Notes: generated by a model not told the origin, from the sequence alone. Positions 1 through 9,447 are shown, numbered from the stretch's first letter. The stretch: 64,000 bases of DNA from Perognathus longimembris pacificus (GCF_023159225.1 NC_063173.1:7726852-7790851); one strand, 5' to 3'. Numbers and translations are program-made.

Positions 1-264
1 TATATTTTGAGTTAAGGTCTAACATCCTTGTTTGTCTAGACAATCTAATTTTCCCACCATCCTTTAGTGAAGAATCTCTTTTTTTTTTCAGTCTTTCTAA
101 CTGAAAATCTTTTAGATATATATGGAAGAGTTTATTTCCTGTATCCAAAAATATATTTTTATACTTACTACACAATTGAATTGAATGTTACTTTTTATTA
201 TGTTTTGAAATCAGATCATATGAGATGTCTAATTTTGTTTCATTTATTTTGGTTTGTTTTTCAG
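1..264. other. AT-rich sequence, nothing recognised
   Basis: AT-rich sequence with short T runs. Its last 20 bases form a strong pyrimidine-rich acceptor ending in TTTTTCAG, discussed with the possible exon that follows. I recognise no repeat family or coding signal in the rest. Confidence 0.5.
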
Positions 265-318
265 GATCTTCACTTGGAAAATGGGGACCATCAACAGCAT
301 TAGTGCCTGAATATAAAG
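265..318 (+). CDS. possible internal coding exon (18 codons, unidentified)
   Basis: A long pyrimidine tract and TTTTTCAG acceptor end at 264, and a plausible donor (AAAG/GTCAG) follows at 319. The 54-bp interval is open in one frame only, entered with two bases of a split codon and left with one, so it is symmetric (phase 1-1) and would read SSLGKWGPSTALVPEYK. The other two frames contain stops. I do not recognise the peptide. Eighteen open codons are expected by chance fairly often, and the +3 base of the donor is C, so this is a splice-signal candidate rather than a proven exon. No partner exon was found on this strand. Confidence 0.25.
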
Positions 319-405
319 GTCAGAAAATTCTGCTCTGCTCTTATTCCCTAAAACAAGCATAAAAATCATGTTTATGGCTCAACAACATTAAGTAAAAGAA
401 ATTTT

Positions 406-648
406 CCTGGGTATGGTGGCTCACACCTGAAATCCTAGCTACTCAGGAGGCTGAGGTCTGAGGATCGTGATTCAAAACCAAGGTGGGCAAGAAAGTCCCT
501 GAAACTCTTATCTACACTAATCTACTTAAAAATCTGGAATTGGAGCTGTGGCTCAAGGGGTAGGGCACTAGCCTTGAGCAAAACAAGCTAAGAGAAAGCA
601 CCCAAGGCCCTGAACTCAAGCCCCAGTACCTGCTGTGGGGGGAGGAAG
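406..648 (+). repeat. B1-like/Geo-like composite SINE
   Basis: The left part matches the 7SL/B1-like head (GGTGGCTCACACCTG, then TACTCAGGAGGCTGAG). The right part carries the tRNA-like module GCTGTGGCTCAAG...GCCTTGAGCAAAACAAGC...CCTGAACTCAAGCCCCAG that also forms the right half of the ID-type SINEs in this window. The copy is diverged, has a G-rich tail in place of a clean poly(A), and I found no target-site duplication. Confidence 0.8.
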
Positions 649-715
649 GTGGCAGAACTTTCTACAGGAAAGCATAGTAAATGGAGAAACAGAACTTAGC
701 TGCAATGTTATTCTT

Positions 716-918
716 TTGTTTGTTTTGTTTTTTTGCCAGTCCTGGGCCTTGAACTCAGGGCCTGAGCACTGGCTTCTTTTTGCTCAAGGGTAGCACTCTA
801 CCACTTGAGCCACAGCGCCACTTCTGGCCAGTTTCTATATATGTGGTGCTGAGGAATCGAACCCAGGGCTTCATGTTTACAAGGCAAGCGCTCAACCACT
901 AGGCCATATTCCCAGCCT
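716..918 (-). repeat. ID-Geo type dimeric SINE (antisense)
   Basis: Read on the - strand, an ID-like left half (GCTGGGAATATGGCC...) is followed by the tRNA-like right half and an A-rich tail (T-rich at 716-733 on +). A perfect 15-bp target-site duplication (TGCAATGTTATTCTT) lies at 701-715 and 919-933, marking an L1-mediated insertion. Several CpG sites have decayed, so this is a middle-aged copy. Confidence 0.92.
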
Positions 919-933
919 TGCAATGTTATTCTT

Positions 934-1504
934 AATTAGAAGATATAGCTATCTAGCAGAAAGCAATGTATGCTATACCCTGAAATTTTTGTGGGCAATA
1001 TTGAGATTCTCTAAAATAAGTATTATTAATGTTGTAGCAAAGCATGATATAGATATTATAAGTTCAAAAACACTGCTAATTTGATAATCAAAGCCTTTCA
1101 CTTTCAACTTAGAAAGTGAAACACAGGCTTTGTCCAAGAACACCCTGACAGTAAGTATGTAAAAGCAGTCATCCAGGCTCCAGTTACAACTTACACCTAC
1201 GCCATGTTTCCTTCCTAGATTAATAGGTTTCCTATGACCAAGGTTCCCTCTATCCTGGTAAACTCTCTGTTCTTATCAACAGAGACCAAACTTTTGGACA
1301 TGTTCATTGTGGTATTTTCATGTGATCTATTTAGTCTCATTATTAGCCACATCTAAGCCTCGTTGGCTGGTATCAGTTTTCTACTAATGAAATTAGAATC
1401 AATCATCAAACAACTAAAACATTACAATGGAATTGTGTTAAGAGGCATTTGGCCATGTCTCTAAGTCTATGTGCTATCCATAGCATTTAGCTTTTCACAA
1501 ATAA
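934..1504. other. unrecognised non-coding sequence
   Basis: AT-rich sequence without long ORFs or a repeat family that I can name. Confidence 0.45.
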
Positions 1505-1660
1505 CTATTTTATTTGATCTTTATGACACTCCTGCAGGACAACCACAATAAATATTATCTCATTTTACACATAAAAAGAGGCACCATGTAATGTGTTTGA
1601 GTTCACATGACTGCTTAATGATAGAGCCAAGATATAAACTCTACAATCTCCAACTTCAAA
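1505..1660 (+). repeat. MIR-like ancient SINE remnant
   Basis: The order of short matches fits the MIR core: a TTTATGACACTCCTGCAGGAC block, then ATCTCATTTTACACATAAAAAGAGG, then GAGTTCACATGACTGC and AGAGCCAAGATATAAAC. The match is diverged, as expected for MIR. Confidence 0.6.
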
Positions 1661-1899
1661 TCTTTTGCTGTTTCTACTTTCTAACACTTGCCTTTTGATA
1701 CCACACTTAGTTTCCAACCACTATATCTACCTTTTTTCCCAAATATTTCCTTCTAATTTTCCCATTACCTCAAATTTAAAATGTCATATTAAAAAGTTTC
1801 CATTTATCCCTAGTCCACTTTCCTCTCTGATATCCCAACCATTGTTCTTATGCTTCTCAATTCTTAATTTCCTTAGTCACAAAGTGCTATCAATTCTTT

Positions 1900-2378
1900 C
1901 TTTAATTTTTTAATTAAGTAATTGTACAAAGGAGGTACCATTTAACAAAGCAGTTATTGAGTACAATGCCTATTAATCAGTCACCCCTTCAACATTATCA
2001 CCCCCTTTTGACCCACCTCCTTCCCTTACTTTTCTTAATTTTGTGGTATTTACAATGCATTCCTGACTGTCTTCTCCCCCTCTCCCATTATTTGTTTACC
2101 TCTCTCTCCTTGGTCCCAGCTCCCTCTTGCATGTACCCATTTCCTGGTGCTTATTTTCTTGGACTTTGGTCTAGTTTTTCTCACTCACACATACATTTAT
2201 ATACATACACACATATGTAATACACATATATGTATTACATATACACATACATATATACACATACATACATACATATATACATATACGCATATATACATAC
2301 ATACATATATACATACATACACATATATATACATACATATATATATACACATACATATACACACACTTGTCTGCTCTC
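1900..2378 (-). mobile_element. old L1, 3' portion (antisense), interrupted
   Basis: The sequence from 1904 (AATTTTTTAATTAAG...ACAAAG...AGCAGTTATTGAGTACAATG) shares its layout with the L1 3'-end copies at 7993 and 13079 in this window, all antisense. It continues through a microsatellite and a solo LTR to the ORF2-like part at 2735-3303. The small ORFs here are shadows of repeat sequence. Confidence 0.7.
2185..2366. repeat. (TACA/TATA)n microsatellite
   Basis: Imperfect alternating purine-pyrimidine repeat of TACATA-type units, about 180 bp, inside the L1 3' region. Four overlapping open frames on both strands, made mostly of Tyr, Ile, His, Thr and Met, are products of the repeat, not genes. 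Confidence 0.9.
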
Positions 2379-2734
2379 TGTTGTAGGGAGCAGAGCTGAC
2401 TCCGTCTTGATTAGGGAAACATGGTAGGAAATGTTGGGGGGAGTAGATTAGGTCAATCTGACCCCAAAATTCCGCTTCTGTAAATGGTTTGCCTGTTTGT
2501 TGCTTGCTCTACCCCCAGCGTCAAGCCCCTACATCTGTACTATGTTTTTACCTTTATAAACCCCAATTCAAGGACTGCTTTGGGTCACAGCGTCAGCGCC
2601 CGAGTCTGCACTGTGTCCCTGGCCGGTCAGTTTGCTTTTTGCTTCCCCAATAAATCCATCTTTTTGCTTAAGACTGTCTCTGAGTGGTGGACTCTTGGAG
2701 GGATGGGGAATCCCCTCCCTCGAACCCCATAACA
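2379..2734 (+). mobile_element. solo LTR of an endogenous retrovirus, probably ERV1-like
   Basis: The block starts TGTTGTAGGG and ends ...CCCATAACA. It contains a TATA-like TTTATAAACC near 2555, a polyadenylation signal in CCCAATAAATCC near 2647, and a downstream GTCTCTGAGTGGTGGACTC stretch resembling gammaretroviral U5. This U3-R-U5 order gives the + orientation. It splits an L1, so it is younger than that L1. No retroviral genes flank it, hence a solo LTR. Flanking duplications are not clear and the termini could shift by about 10 bp. Confidence 0.7.
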
Positions 2735-3303
2735 AACATTTCTTACTCTGTAACACTCTCCATAGGGTCTATAATATTTCAGTCATTTCATTGTAACCAT
2801 CTGCAGAACATTCAACGTATCTAATTATAGATTCACAGGCATATTCTATCTATCACAAATGAAGGAAAACATCCAACCTTTGTTTCTCTGGGTCGGGTCT
2901 GGCTTACTTCACTTAATATGATTTTTTTCTAACTCTTTCCATTTCCTTACAAATGGTACAACATCATTATTTCTAATGGATATGTAAAATTCCACTATAT
3001 AAATGTATAGTGGATGATGCATATGTATATCATTTGTTTTGACCATTCATCCACTGAGGAGTATCTAACTGATTCCATATGTTGTCTATGGTGAATAGTG
3101 CAGCAGTGAACAAGGTTTGCTGGTGGCTTTCCTATAACCTTGTTTGTATTCTATTGGGTAAATGCCCAGGAGTAGAACTGCTAGGGCATAAAATAGTTCT
3201 ATGTTTAGTTTTGTGAAGAACAGCAATATTGCTTTCCAGAGTGGTTAAAGCTTATATCCCCGCTAACACTGTAACAGAGTTCCCTTTTGGCTGCATCCTC
3301 TCC
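2735..3303 (-). mobile_element. L1 ORF2 3' remnant (antisense), continuation of the 1900 element
   Basis: Antisense L1 ORF2 landmarks are readable: CTCTGGGTCGGGTCTGGCTTACTTCACTTA, then CATTCATCCACTGAGGAGTATC, AATGCCCAGGAGTAGAACTGCTAGGGC and GCTTTCCAGAGTGGTTAAAG. In L1 sense the segment begins at the GCTGGAGAGGATG position (about 3303), just before the ORF2 cysteine motif. Stops are frequent, so it is dead. Confidence 0.8.
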
Positions 3304-3975
3304 AGCCAGAAGAGAAGGACCAGAATATGTCCATCTAATATGTGAGATAAAGGAGCCAAAACATAGGCTGGAAGAAAGAGGGCCTCTTCAACAAATGATG
3401 CTGACAAAAACTGAATATCCACATGAAGAAAACTGAAACTAGATTTTTATATACCACCTAGCACCAGTTTCAATTAAAAATGGTTCAAAGATATCAGAGT
3501 AAGACCTGAAACCATGAAACTTACAGGAAATGGTAAGGGAAACACTAGGCATGCCTGGGAACAGATGGAACTTTCTAAATAAAGATCCAGAAGCACAACA
3601 AATTAAAAAGACTTGATAAATGGGATTGTACCAAACTCAAACATTTCTGCACAGTAAAGGACACAGCTAACAAGCTAAATAGCTAACAGAAAGGGAAAAG
3701 ACTTTTTTACCAGCTACACATCAGATAAGGGCCTAAAATCCAGAATAGACTTAGAATTCAAAAAATTAGACCCTGAAAGAAATAACCACACAATTAATAA
3801 ATTGACTAGTAACTTAAAGAGAGATTTCTCAAAAGTAAAAATGGCCAATGGACACATGAAGAAATGTTCAACCCTTCTGGCTATAAAGGCAGTGAAAATC
3901 AAAACAAAATTGAGGTTCCATCGCAGCCCAGTTAGAATGGCCATTATCAAGAAAACAAGCAACAACAAATGCTAG
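3304..3975 (+). mobile_element. inverted 5' segment of the same L1 (twin-priming type)
   Basis: The strand flips here: ORF2 is now read on + (AGGAGCCAAAACATAGGCTGG, GATGGAACTTTC, GATAAATGGGATTG, ATCAGATAAGGGCC, GAAGAAATGTTCAACCC). The segment ends at ATCAAGAAAACAAGCAACAACAAATGCT, the ORF2 position immediately before where the adjacent antisense piece starts. Complementary coverage with a flip is what twin priming produces. Confidence 0.7.
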
Positions 3976-3976
3976 C

Positions 3977-4170
3977 AAATCTTTTTTAAAAATTTATTGT
4001 CAAAGTGATGTACAGAGGGGCTACAGTTTCATACGCAAGGCAGTGCACACATTTCTTATCAAACTTGTTACCTCCTCCCACATTTTTCTCCCACCTTCCC
4101 TCCTTTTCTCCAGGAGTTGATTAACAATCCTCATTGTTTCTCACTAGAATTCTGGAATGTCAAATTACCA
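3977..4170 (-). mobile_element. L1 3'-UTR fragment (antisense)
   Basis: A T-rich start (CTTTTTTAAAAATTTATTGTC) is followed by the L1 3'-UTR signature AAAGTGATGTACAGAGGGGC, CAGTTTCATACGCAAGGC and the pyrimidine-rich TTACCTCCTCCCACATTTTTCTCCC. It abuts the previous L1 and may be a separate 5'-truncated insertion. Its far edge, near 4130-4170, is uncertain. Confidence 0.75.
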
Positions 4171-4179
4171 AGCTTTATC

Positions 4180-5007
4180 TTTTTGCACAGTAGTTTTATT
4201 TGAACGTAGAAGGCATTCCTAAAATTGCTTCACATTATCACTGTTCAAAAGACAGAAATGCAATAAAAACAAAAAAAGCCACTTTAAATACACAATAATT
4301 CATCAGTAAAAGTCTAAAGTTCACAATGATGTCTTCATTTCCCAAATTTTAATAACAACAGAACCTCAATAAAAGGTAAAACTTGCAATTCATTTCAGCG
4401 AAATATGTCTACTGCTAACCAGTTAGCATTAAACATATTTATATCCGAATCTTATTCAAATCTCATTAACTCCTCTAGTAAGAAAAAGACCCAAAGCCTG
4501 TAGAACCTAAGTGTGTAGAAAATATGTTTTCCTATGATGAAAACAAAAGTGTTTCTATTATATATATCACCATTTATTTAATTCAGCTTCCTGAGAAGTT
4601 GGTAAATTTGGTTTTTACTTATTCCTGATGATTTTTATCTTCAGGAATAAAAAATATGAATATCCCTGTGGACGGACAGGAAATCCAATTTTTTTTCTAA
4701 GTATGCATGAGCTGAGCTGGACATTCGCCCTCCCTCACCCTCTTTGCAGAACAACACCACCACCACTGCCAAGTGACATGACTTCCCTAGAAGCACATTT
4801 AGCATATTACAACTGTCTCAAGTAGTTTGAGTCTATGCTAAATAAAAACACTTTCAAGAGAGGAAAATTTAAGTGTCTTACAAATATCTGTACGATCAGT
4901 AGCCATTTGAGAGAAAGTACCAAACCACAGGACCCCAAATAAAGTACATAACTATTTCAAATGATACCTGTTCAGTGTCAGCTCAAGTAGCAGAGGAAGC
5001 CAAGATG
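4180..5007 (-). CDS. possible terminal exon and 3' UTR of an unidentified - strand gene
   Basis: Repeat-free stretch. On the - strand an acceptor-like GACTGGTCAG ends at 5008; nine codons (HLGFLCYLS) and a TGA (4978-4980) follow in the phase set by the possible exon at 5133-5228. About 800 bp later an AATAAA (TTTATT at 4195-4200) would end the transcript near 4165-4185. These parts fit a gene 3' end, but the acceptor is weak, the coding part very short, and I do not recognise the product. Confidence 0.22.
4195..4200 (-). terminator. possible polyadenylation signal AATAAA (- strand)
   Basis: AATAAA read on the - strand, followed downstream by ACTACTGTGC and an A-rich stretch. It would serve the possible terminal exon above. 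The hexamer is common in AT-rich DNA, so alone it is weak evidence. Confidence 0.3.
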
Positions 5008-5132
5008 CTGACCAGTCCAGAAATTAGGTTAAGATGTTTTCTTTTATGTGAACACTACTAGTAAGGGTACCCACAGAGAAGAAGGCATTTACCCATTAGG
5101 CAAAGAAACAAAGAAAATACTCCAATACGTAC

Positions 5133-5228
5133 ACTTGTCTTTTCATCAGTTTCATTCTCAAAGCACTGATTTTCTTTATTTTGCTCAACACAGGAAGCAT
5201 TTTCCTTTGGTCCACTGGAACCTCTCAG
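5133..5228 (-). CDS. possible internal coding exon (32 codons, unidentified)
   Basis: On the - strand a pyrimidine tract ending TTTTATTTTAG precedes 96 bp open in frame 0, followed by GTACGT as donor. The 32 codons start LRGSSGPKENASC and end FENETDEKTS: acidic, Lys/Asn/Glu-rich, with no membrane segment. The length is an exact multiple of three. The exon ends in AGT rather than the preferred CAG/AAG, which weakens the donor. I do not recognise the protein. Conservation of this frame in other rodents would decide. Confidence 0.3.
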
Positions 5229-5239
5229 CTAAAATAAAA

Positions 5240-5870
5240 GGTTAAAAATCAACACCTCTTATTTTCTAAATTGCAAATTCAATGTTTTCAAACTTGCAAT
5301 GTTTGCCTTAAAATATCTAAGATGTGAATATTATTAGATAATGATGATGTCAGTTTTAGAATATGAATGTACTGCTTAGCCCATCTTTATATTGCTCCCA
5401 AAGAGAAAACATAAAATGGGTCAGTTATTCAAAGAGAAGTTTCCAAATTTCAAGGATTTACACTAGGGAATGTTGAAACGGGAGTAATCCAAAGTGAAAT
5501 GAAGATTTGGCCTAAGCTGAGCATGGTTAATAAGAAGAGGAGGGCTGATGAGGCTTTCTTCTTTTGTGAGTTTCCATGAGTATAAGGATATCTGCTCTTC
5601 TATTGGACCTCTCAGAACAAGCAGTCACACAAACTGCCTTTGCACTGAACCAGATTTTTCAAGGACCTTTTATAATGATAGCTTTGGATAATATGAATAG
5701 TATCCACTTCCTGAGCAAAGAAGAGGTTTACTTACTGACCATAGTAAAAGTGCCTGTGTTCTTTCAACTGAGGGAATGTGACATATAAAAGAAAGATTTT
5801 CTGTTAGTTTATCATACAGCCATCTCAGCATGACCCTATTAAAAAATGAGGTGTGAAAAGTTAGAAATGT
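5240..5870. other. unrecognised non-coding sequence
   Basis: Mostly AT-rich. A 70-codon open frame at 5576-5788 on + has no splice context or recognisable motif that I can support as coding. No repeat family identified. Confidence 0.4.
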
Positions 5871-6071
5871 GGGCTGGGGATATAGCCTAGTGGCAAGAGT
5901 GCCTGCCTCGGATACACGAGGCCCTAGGTTCGATTCCCCAGCACCACATATACAGAAAACGGCCAGAAGCGGCGCTGTGGCTCAAGTGGCAGAGTGCTAG
6001 CCTTGAGCGGGAAGAAGCCAGGGACAGTGCTCAGGCCCTGAGTCCAAGGCCCACGACTGGCCAAAAAAAAA
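5871..6071 (+). repeat. ID-Geo dimeric SINE, young subfamily
   Basis: Near-perfect copy: ID-like head GGCTGGGGATATAGCC with A and B boxes, the diagnostic CTCGGATACACGAGGCCC, then the right half GCGGCGCTGTGGCTCAAG...CCACGACTGG and poly(A). A perfect 15-bp duplication (AAAAGTTAGAAATGT) at 5856-5870 and 6072-6086 flanks it. CpGs are preserved. Only a few substitutions separate it from the copies at 42853 and 46904, so it inserted recently. Confidence 0.96.
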
Positions 6072-6104
6072 AAAAGTTAGAAATGTAATGTATTGCTGCT
6101 GTTG

Positions 6105-6138
6105 CAGTTAATAAAGTCCTGCAGTTAATAAAGTCCTG
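6105..6138. repeat. 17-bp tandem duplication
   Basis: GCAGTTAATAAAGTCCT occurs twice head to tail just downstream of the SINE. It is a local slip duplication with no apparent function. Confidence 0.85.
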
Positions 6139-7099
6139 TGTCTTGAGCAGCATCTTCAAAGTGGTGGTATTCTTAGTTTGCCTGGGGGTGGGGGGGGGAG
6201 GGTAAAATCTTAAACACTAGTTTTTGCTTGTGACAAAAAAGGATTGCTGGTGATAATTGTTCTCTGCAAGAGAAAAGATCAAGAACTAATGGAATGATGA
6301 AAATGATTTGTAGAGGGACATCTTTAAAAATTGATAACAAATATGTTGACATTTTATGTTCAAGTGCACACAAATGTTCCTTCATCGTAACATTTGTTAA
6401 TGAGGAGAAATGCCTGAAGTACTTACAGAGTCCTGGGAAATAAATTCTCAAATGTTTTTTGTTAGTTCTAGTGTAGGTGGAAGAAACTTCCTCATCCAAC
6501 TACCAGAACTTCAGCTCTTCACAATCATTCTAGGTGAGCAGAAAGTCTTATCCCTTACCAGACAATATTCTAAAAACATGGACATAAACTGATTATGAAC
6601 ATTGAGAAATTTGCAACCACTATGAGTGGTTGGAGGACTTGCAGGATATTTTACTGTTTTTCAATCTCCAGGGATAAATATTTATTTGATGAATAAAGAA
6701 ATACAAATGATTAAACTGAATGAATAAATGCATGCATAGATAGAACATAGTCCAGAGGGTCACATTGTGACACTTATGTAAATGATGCAGCTAGCTTGTC
6801 CACCTTAATTTGTTTCCATGGTTTATTCTCCCTAAGAGGGATGCTTTTAATCAACAACTCTGTGGATTGGCAGTATTCTGGCATCATTACTGGCACAAGG
6901 CTGCATAAACCTCAAATATGCAGACCTCGCTTGGTTGAGCGGAAAGACATGACCACAGCAATTCAAATCAGGAGTAAACATGCCTTGCTCACATGGACCT
7001 AGCTGAATTGCCCCCCCCCCCAGGCTTTGTGATCCCCTCCCTTCCTTTTAAGTGACCTCAAATACTTCAAAAAAAAAAAAAAGGTTAAAAATAAAACCA
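6139..7099. other. unrecognised non-coding sequence with a G run
   Basis: Contains a G-rich run (GGGGGTGGGGGGGGGAGGG near 6184-6202), a C run near 7010-7021 and an A run near 7069-7082. A 108-codon antisense frame at 6173-6499 shows nothing I recognise and overlaps the G run. No repeat family identified. Confidence 0.4.
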
Positions 7100-7700
7100 A
7101 AGTTTCTCTATTTCTAAGATGGAACAAGGGCTGTAACCTGTTAAGTCAGCCCGGGAGAAATGGCCCTTTCCCTTGCTTCTCTCTGGGTGCTCCCTAGAAG
7201 TCCCTGCCCAGCACGGTAACCCAGGCAATGGGCTCACCTAGGAAAGGTGGGAGGTTCCCCCCCCGCCCCCCATCACCTCCTAGTCCTCTGAGGTCACCTC
7301 GTCCTCATCCGTCCTGGGCCACACTTCCTTCAGACCTAAGAGGGTCCCAGATTCTGAGCATCTCCTCCCCTCCTCTCCCTGTGTCTCCTGCATCCCTGGC
7401 TTGAGTCCTCTGCGCATCTCCAGCTTGCGCGGCCCGGAGCTCTGCTTCTGCTAATCAACTCTCCTCTGCCTGAACAAGCACGTGGAGGTCTCCATTCTCC
7501 AAGCCTTGCACAAACCTCATCAAGACCTTCAAGGCCCAGATGTCGGACTCCGTGGCTCTCGGGGCCTCCAAGCCACACATTGGAGATTGGGAGGTTTGGA
7601 TGGGGTTACTGCAGCCTTGTACGCGAGGCACTGGAGCAACTCCGTGTGCCACGCTTTTGCTAAATATATAATTGGTGTTAATAGTTTACTGTAAACACCA
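7100..7700. other. GC-richer unidentified patch
   Basis: This stretch is visibly richer in G+C than its surroundings, with scattered CpG (GCGCGGCCCGG near 7427-7438) and C runs near 7257-7270. Overlapping frames of 65-80 codons are open on both strands (for example 7336-7578 and 7455-7652 on -, 7482-7694 on +), as expected for GC-rich non-coding DNA. No domain, splice layout or poly(A) tail of a retrocopy is evident. It could be an old retrocopy, an isolated promoter-like segment or a decayed exon; I cannot decide. Confidence 0.4.
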
Positions 7701-7992
7701 GTAAGGAACAGAAGGAATTCTCCTCACCAGGGAGAGCCAGTGTGGAAACGCTCATAGGATGTCTGAGTCAGTCCCCAGTTCTCTCCCCCATTTTCTCTCA
7801 GGCCCAGTAGAAACAATGGAGAATCTCAGAAGAAATGGAAATCACCGTCTTGTTTAAGGACTTAAAAGGCAGCAGGAATTATGTAAGACAGCCGTTTCTT
7901 AAAAGCCACTCAAGGCCAGCTGTTGTTGTGGTTGTTTAAAGGATCAATGGAAGCTACTACTGTATGTAGATTATTGCTTGAAGAATTCATTC

Positions 7993-8640
7993 CTTTTTTT
8001 TAATTAAACAGTTTTACACAGCAGTTGTCACTCAACAAAGTAAGTTCATGAAGACAATGTGTCTCCATCACTGTTACCCCTTTACAACATTCTCACCAGT
8101 CCCTCCCAAGCCACCCCTTCCCTCATTCTTCTTAATGCTGTAAGCTATACATTGAAATTGTGACAGCATCCCCCTCCCCCGCTCCTTCTCTTCATTTGCC
8201 TACCCTTCTCTCCTCCATTCCAGCCCACTCATTTCAAGAACTCCTTTCCTGGTGTTTATTTGTGGAACGTTGCCTTTCTAAAGAATTACACAATTTGAGT
8301 TCTCCCTTGAATCACTGTACTTCAGTTATTACATTTGTATACACTTTCATACCACCCAACCTATTTACTTGTATGTTTATAAACTAATTCTAGCTTCCAT
8401 ATATGAGAGCAAACGTGCAACCTTTGTCTCTTGGAGCCTAATTTACTTCAATTAATATAATTTTTCCAGGTCCCTCTATTTCTTTGCAATGACACATTAT
8501 TATTCTTTTGGATAGAAGAGTAGAATTCCATTGTGTATACATACTGCATTCTCTTGACCCATGTGTCTATTCAGGGACATCCAGGCTGATAGTTGCTCCA
8601 GACATAACTGTAATTAAACCTACTGCAACACTTGGTATGT
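7993..8640 (-). mobile_element. old L1 3' end with ORF2 tail (antisense)
   Basis: Starts with a T run (TTTTTTTTAATTAAACAG). The 3' UTR AGCAGTTGTCACTCAACAAAG and a pyrimidine-rich CCCCCTCCCCCGC block follow. ORF2 landmarks then appear: TTCCATTGTGTATACATACTGC, ACCCATGTGTCTATTCAGGGACATCCAGGCTG and a GCTCCAGACATAACTG segment. It is heavily mutated and 5' truncated. Confidence 0.75.
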
Positions 8641-8705
8641 ATTCTTTCCAATATCTTTTTTGTTTTCAAATCAATGATTTTTATTGTAATGCACTAATTT
8701 CATAG

Positions 8706-8766
8706 AAAAGGACGGTGGTACTCTACCACTTGAGCCACATCCCTGGTCTCCAAAAGGACGGTGGTA
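8706..8766. repeat. 31-bp SINE-head fragment between perfect 15-bp direct repeats
   Basis: AAAAGGACGGTGGTA occurs at 8706-8720 and 8752-8766. Between the copies lie 31 bp (8721-8751) whose - strand reads GGAGACCAGGGATGTGGC followed by TCAAGTGGTAGAG, the 5' start of a tRNA/ID-like SINE. There is no poly(A) tail. This fits a tailless retropseudogene, except that the AAAA start of the duplication suits L1 nicking for the opposite reading direction. Confidence 0.65.
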
Positions 8767-9177
8767 AACAGGTCAGAGTTGAATGAAAACCATGACCAGG
8801 GTACATCTTCTTTATATCCCACTAGAAGTCAGGGTCCAAGGCCAACTGGATTTGCATCTATATGGCAAGCTTTCCAAAGGGTTGTTCATAGGACTTCCTT
8901 GCCATTTTCTGTGAAGATTATGTATCAGTGGCTTCACTTTTGATGTTGCTGTTATATAGGTAGTGTCCTACTAATTAGCAAGTCAGAGACTCAGTCAGCA
9001 AAAGGGAGTGATAAACTGGGGGGGGGGGGGGGGAAGAGGGCTATCATCAAAGAAAAAGCTGCTGCTTTCTGTTCTCAGTCACCAAGAAAAAGTCCTATCA
9101 CCGCATTGGGTTTTCTGGATACCAGAGAGAATAGGCTTACTCCACTAATTTACTCAGTACTTCTATCAACAACTTCA
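8767..9177. other. unrecognised sequence with a poly(G) run
   Basis: Holds a pure G run of about 15 bases near 9019-9034. No coding signal or repeat family seen. Confidence 0.45.
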
Positions 9178-9213
9178 AAGTCAGCATTCTTTTTTTTTTA
9201 AGTCAGCATTCTT
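9178..9213. repeat. 14-bp direct repeat enclosing only an oligo(T) run
   Basis: AAGTCAGCATTCTT is present at 9178-9191 and 9200-9213, separated by eight T residues. It resembles a target-site duplication around an insertion made of little more than a tail; a simple slip duplication is the alternative. Confidence 0.6.
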
Positions 9214-9290
9214 AAAGTGAGGCCTAAGCCATTAGGATCTGCCAGAAGCTCGCAGAAAATTCTGAAATGCTGTCTACCTGTGTACTCCAC
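9200..9290 (+). repeat. possible MER5-like (hAT-Charlie) fragment
   Basis: ATTCTTAAAGTGAGGCC...ATCTGCCAGAAGC...AAAATTCTGAAATGC follows the order of the MER5 start (TTCTCAAAGTGTGGTCC...TTAGAAATGC). The match is diverged. Confidence 0.35.
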
Positions 9291-9447
9291 AATGTAATAA
9301 ACCTTTTGAGCTCCAAGTTTCTGTATATTGATGAATGCTGATTGGAACTTCTGGCAAAGGCCGATAGCCTCCACTCCAAATAATGCTCTGAAAATTGAGC
9401 TCATAAAAAGAAAGGAAGCAAATGGAACTCATCTTATCCTAGACACT

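Noticed and set aside
2147..2427. Tyr/Ile/His/Thr-rich frames on both strands
   Set aside because: Products of the TACATA microsatellite.
5871..6071. tRNA gene from A and B boxes
   Set aside because: The boxes belong to the tRNA-derived SINE head; poly(A) tail and target duplication show a retroposon, and no cloverleaf with anticodon loop is preserved.
6173..6499. 108-codon - strand frame
   Set aside because: It ends in a G/C homopolymer run, shows no motif, and another frame overlaps it.
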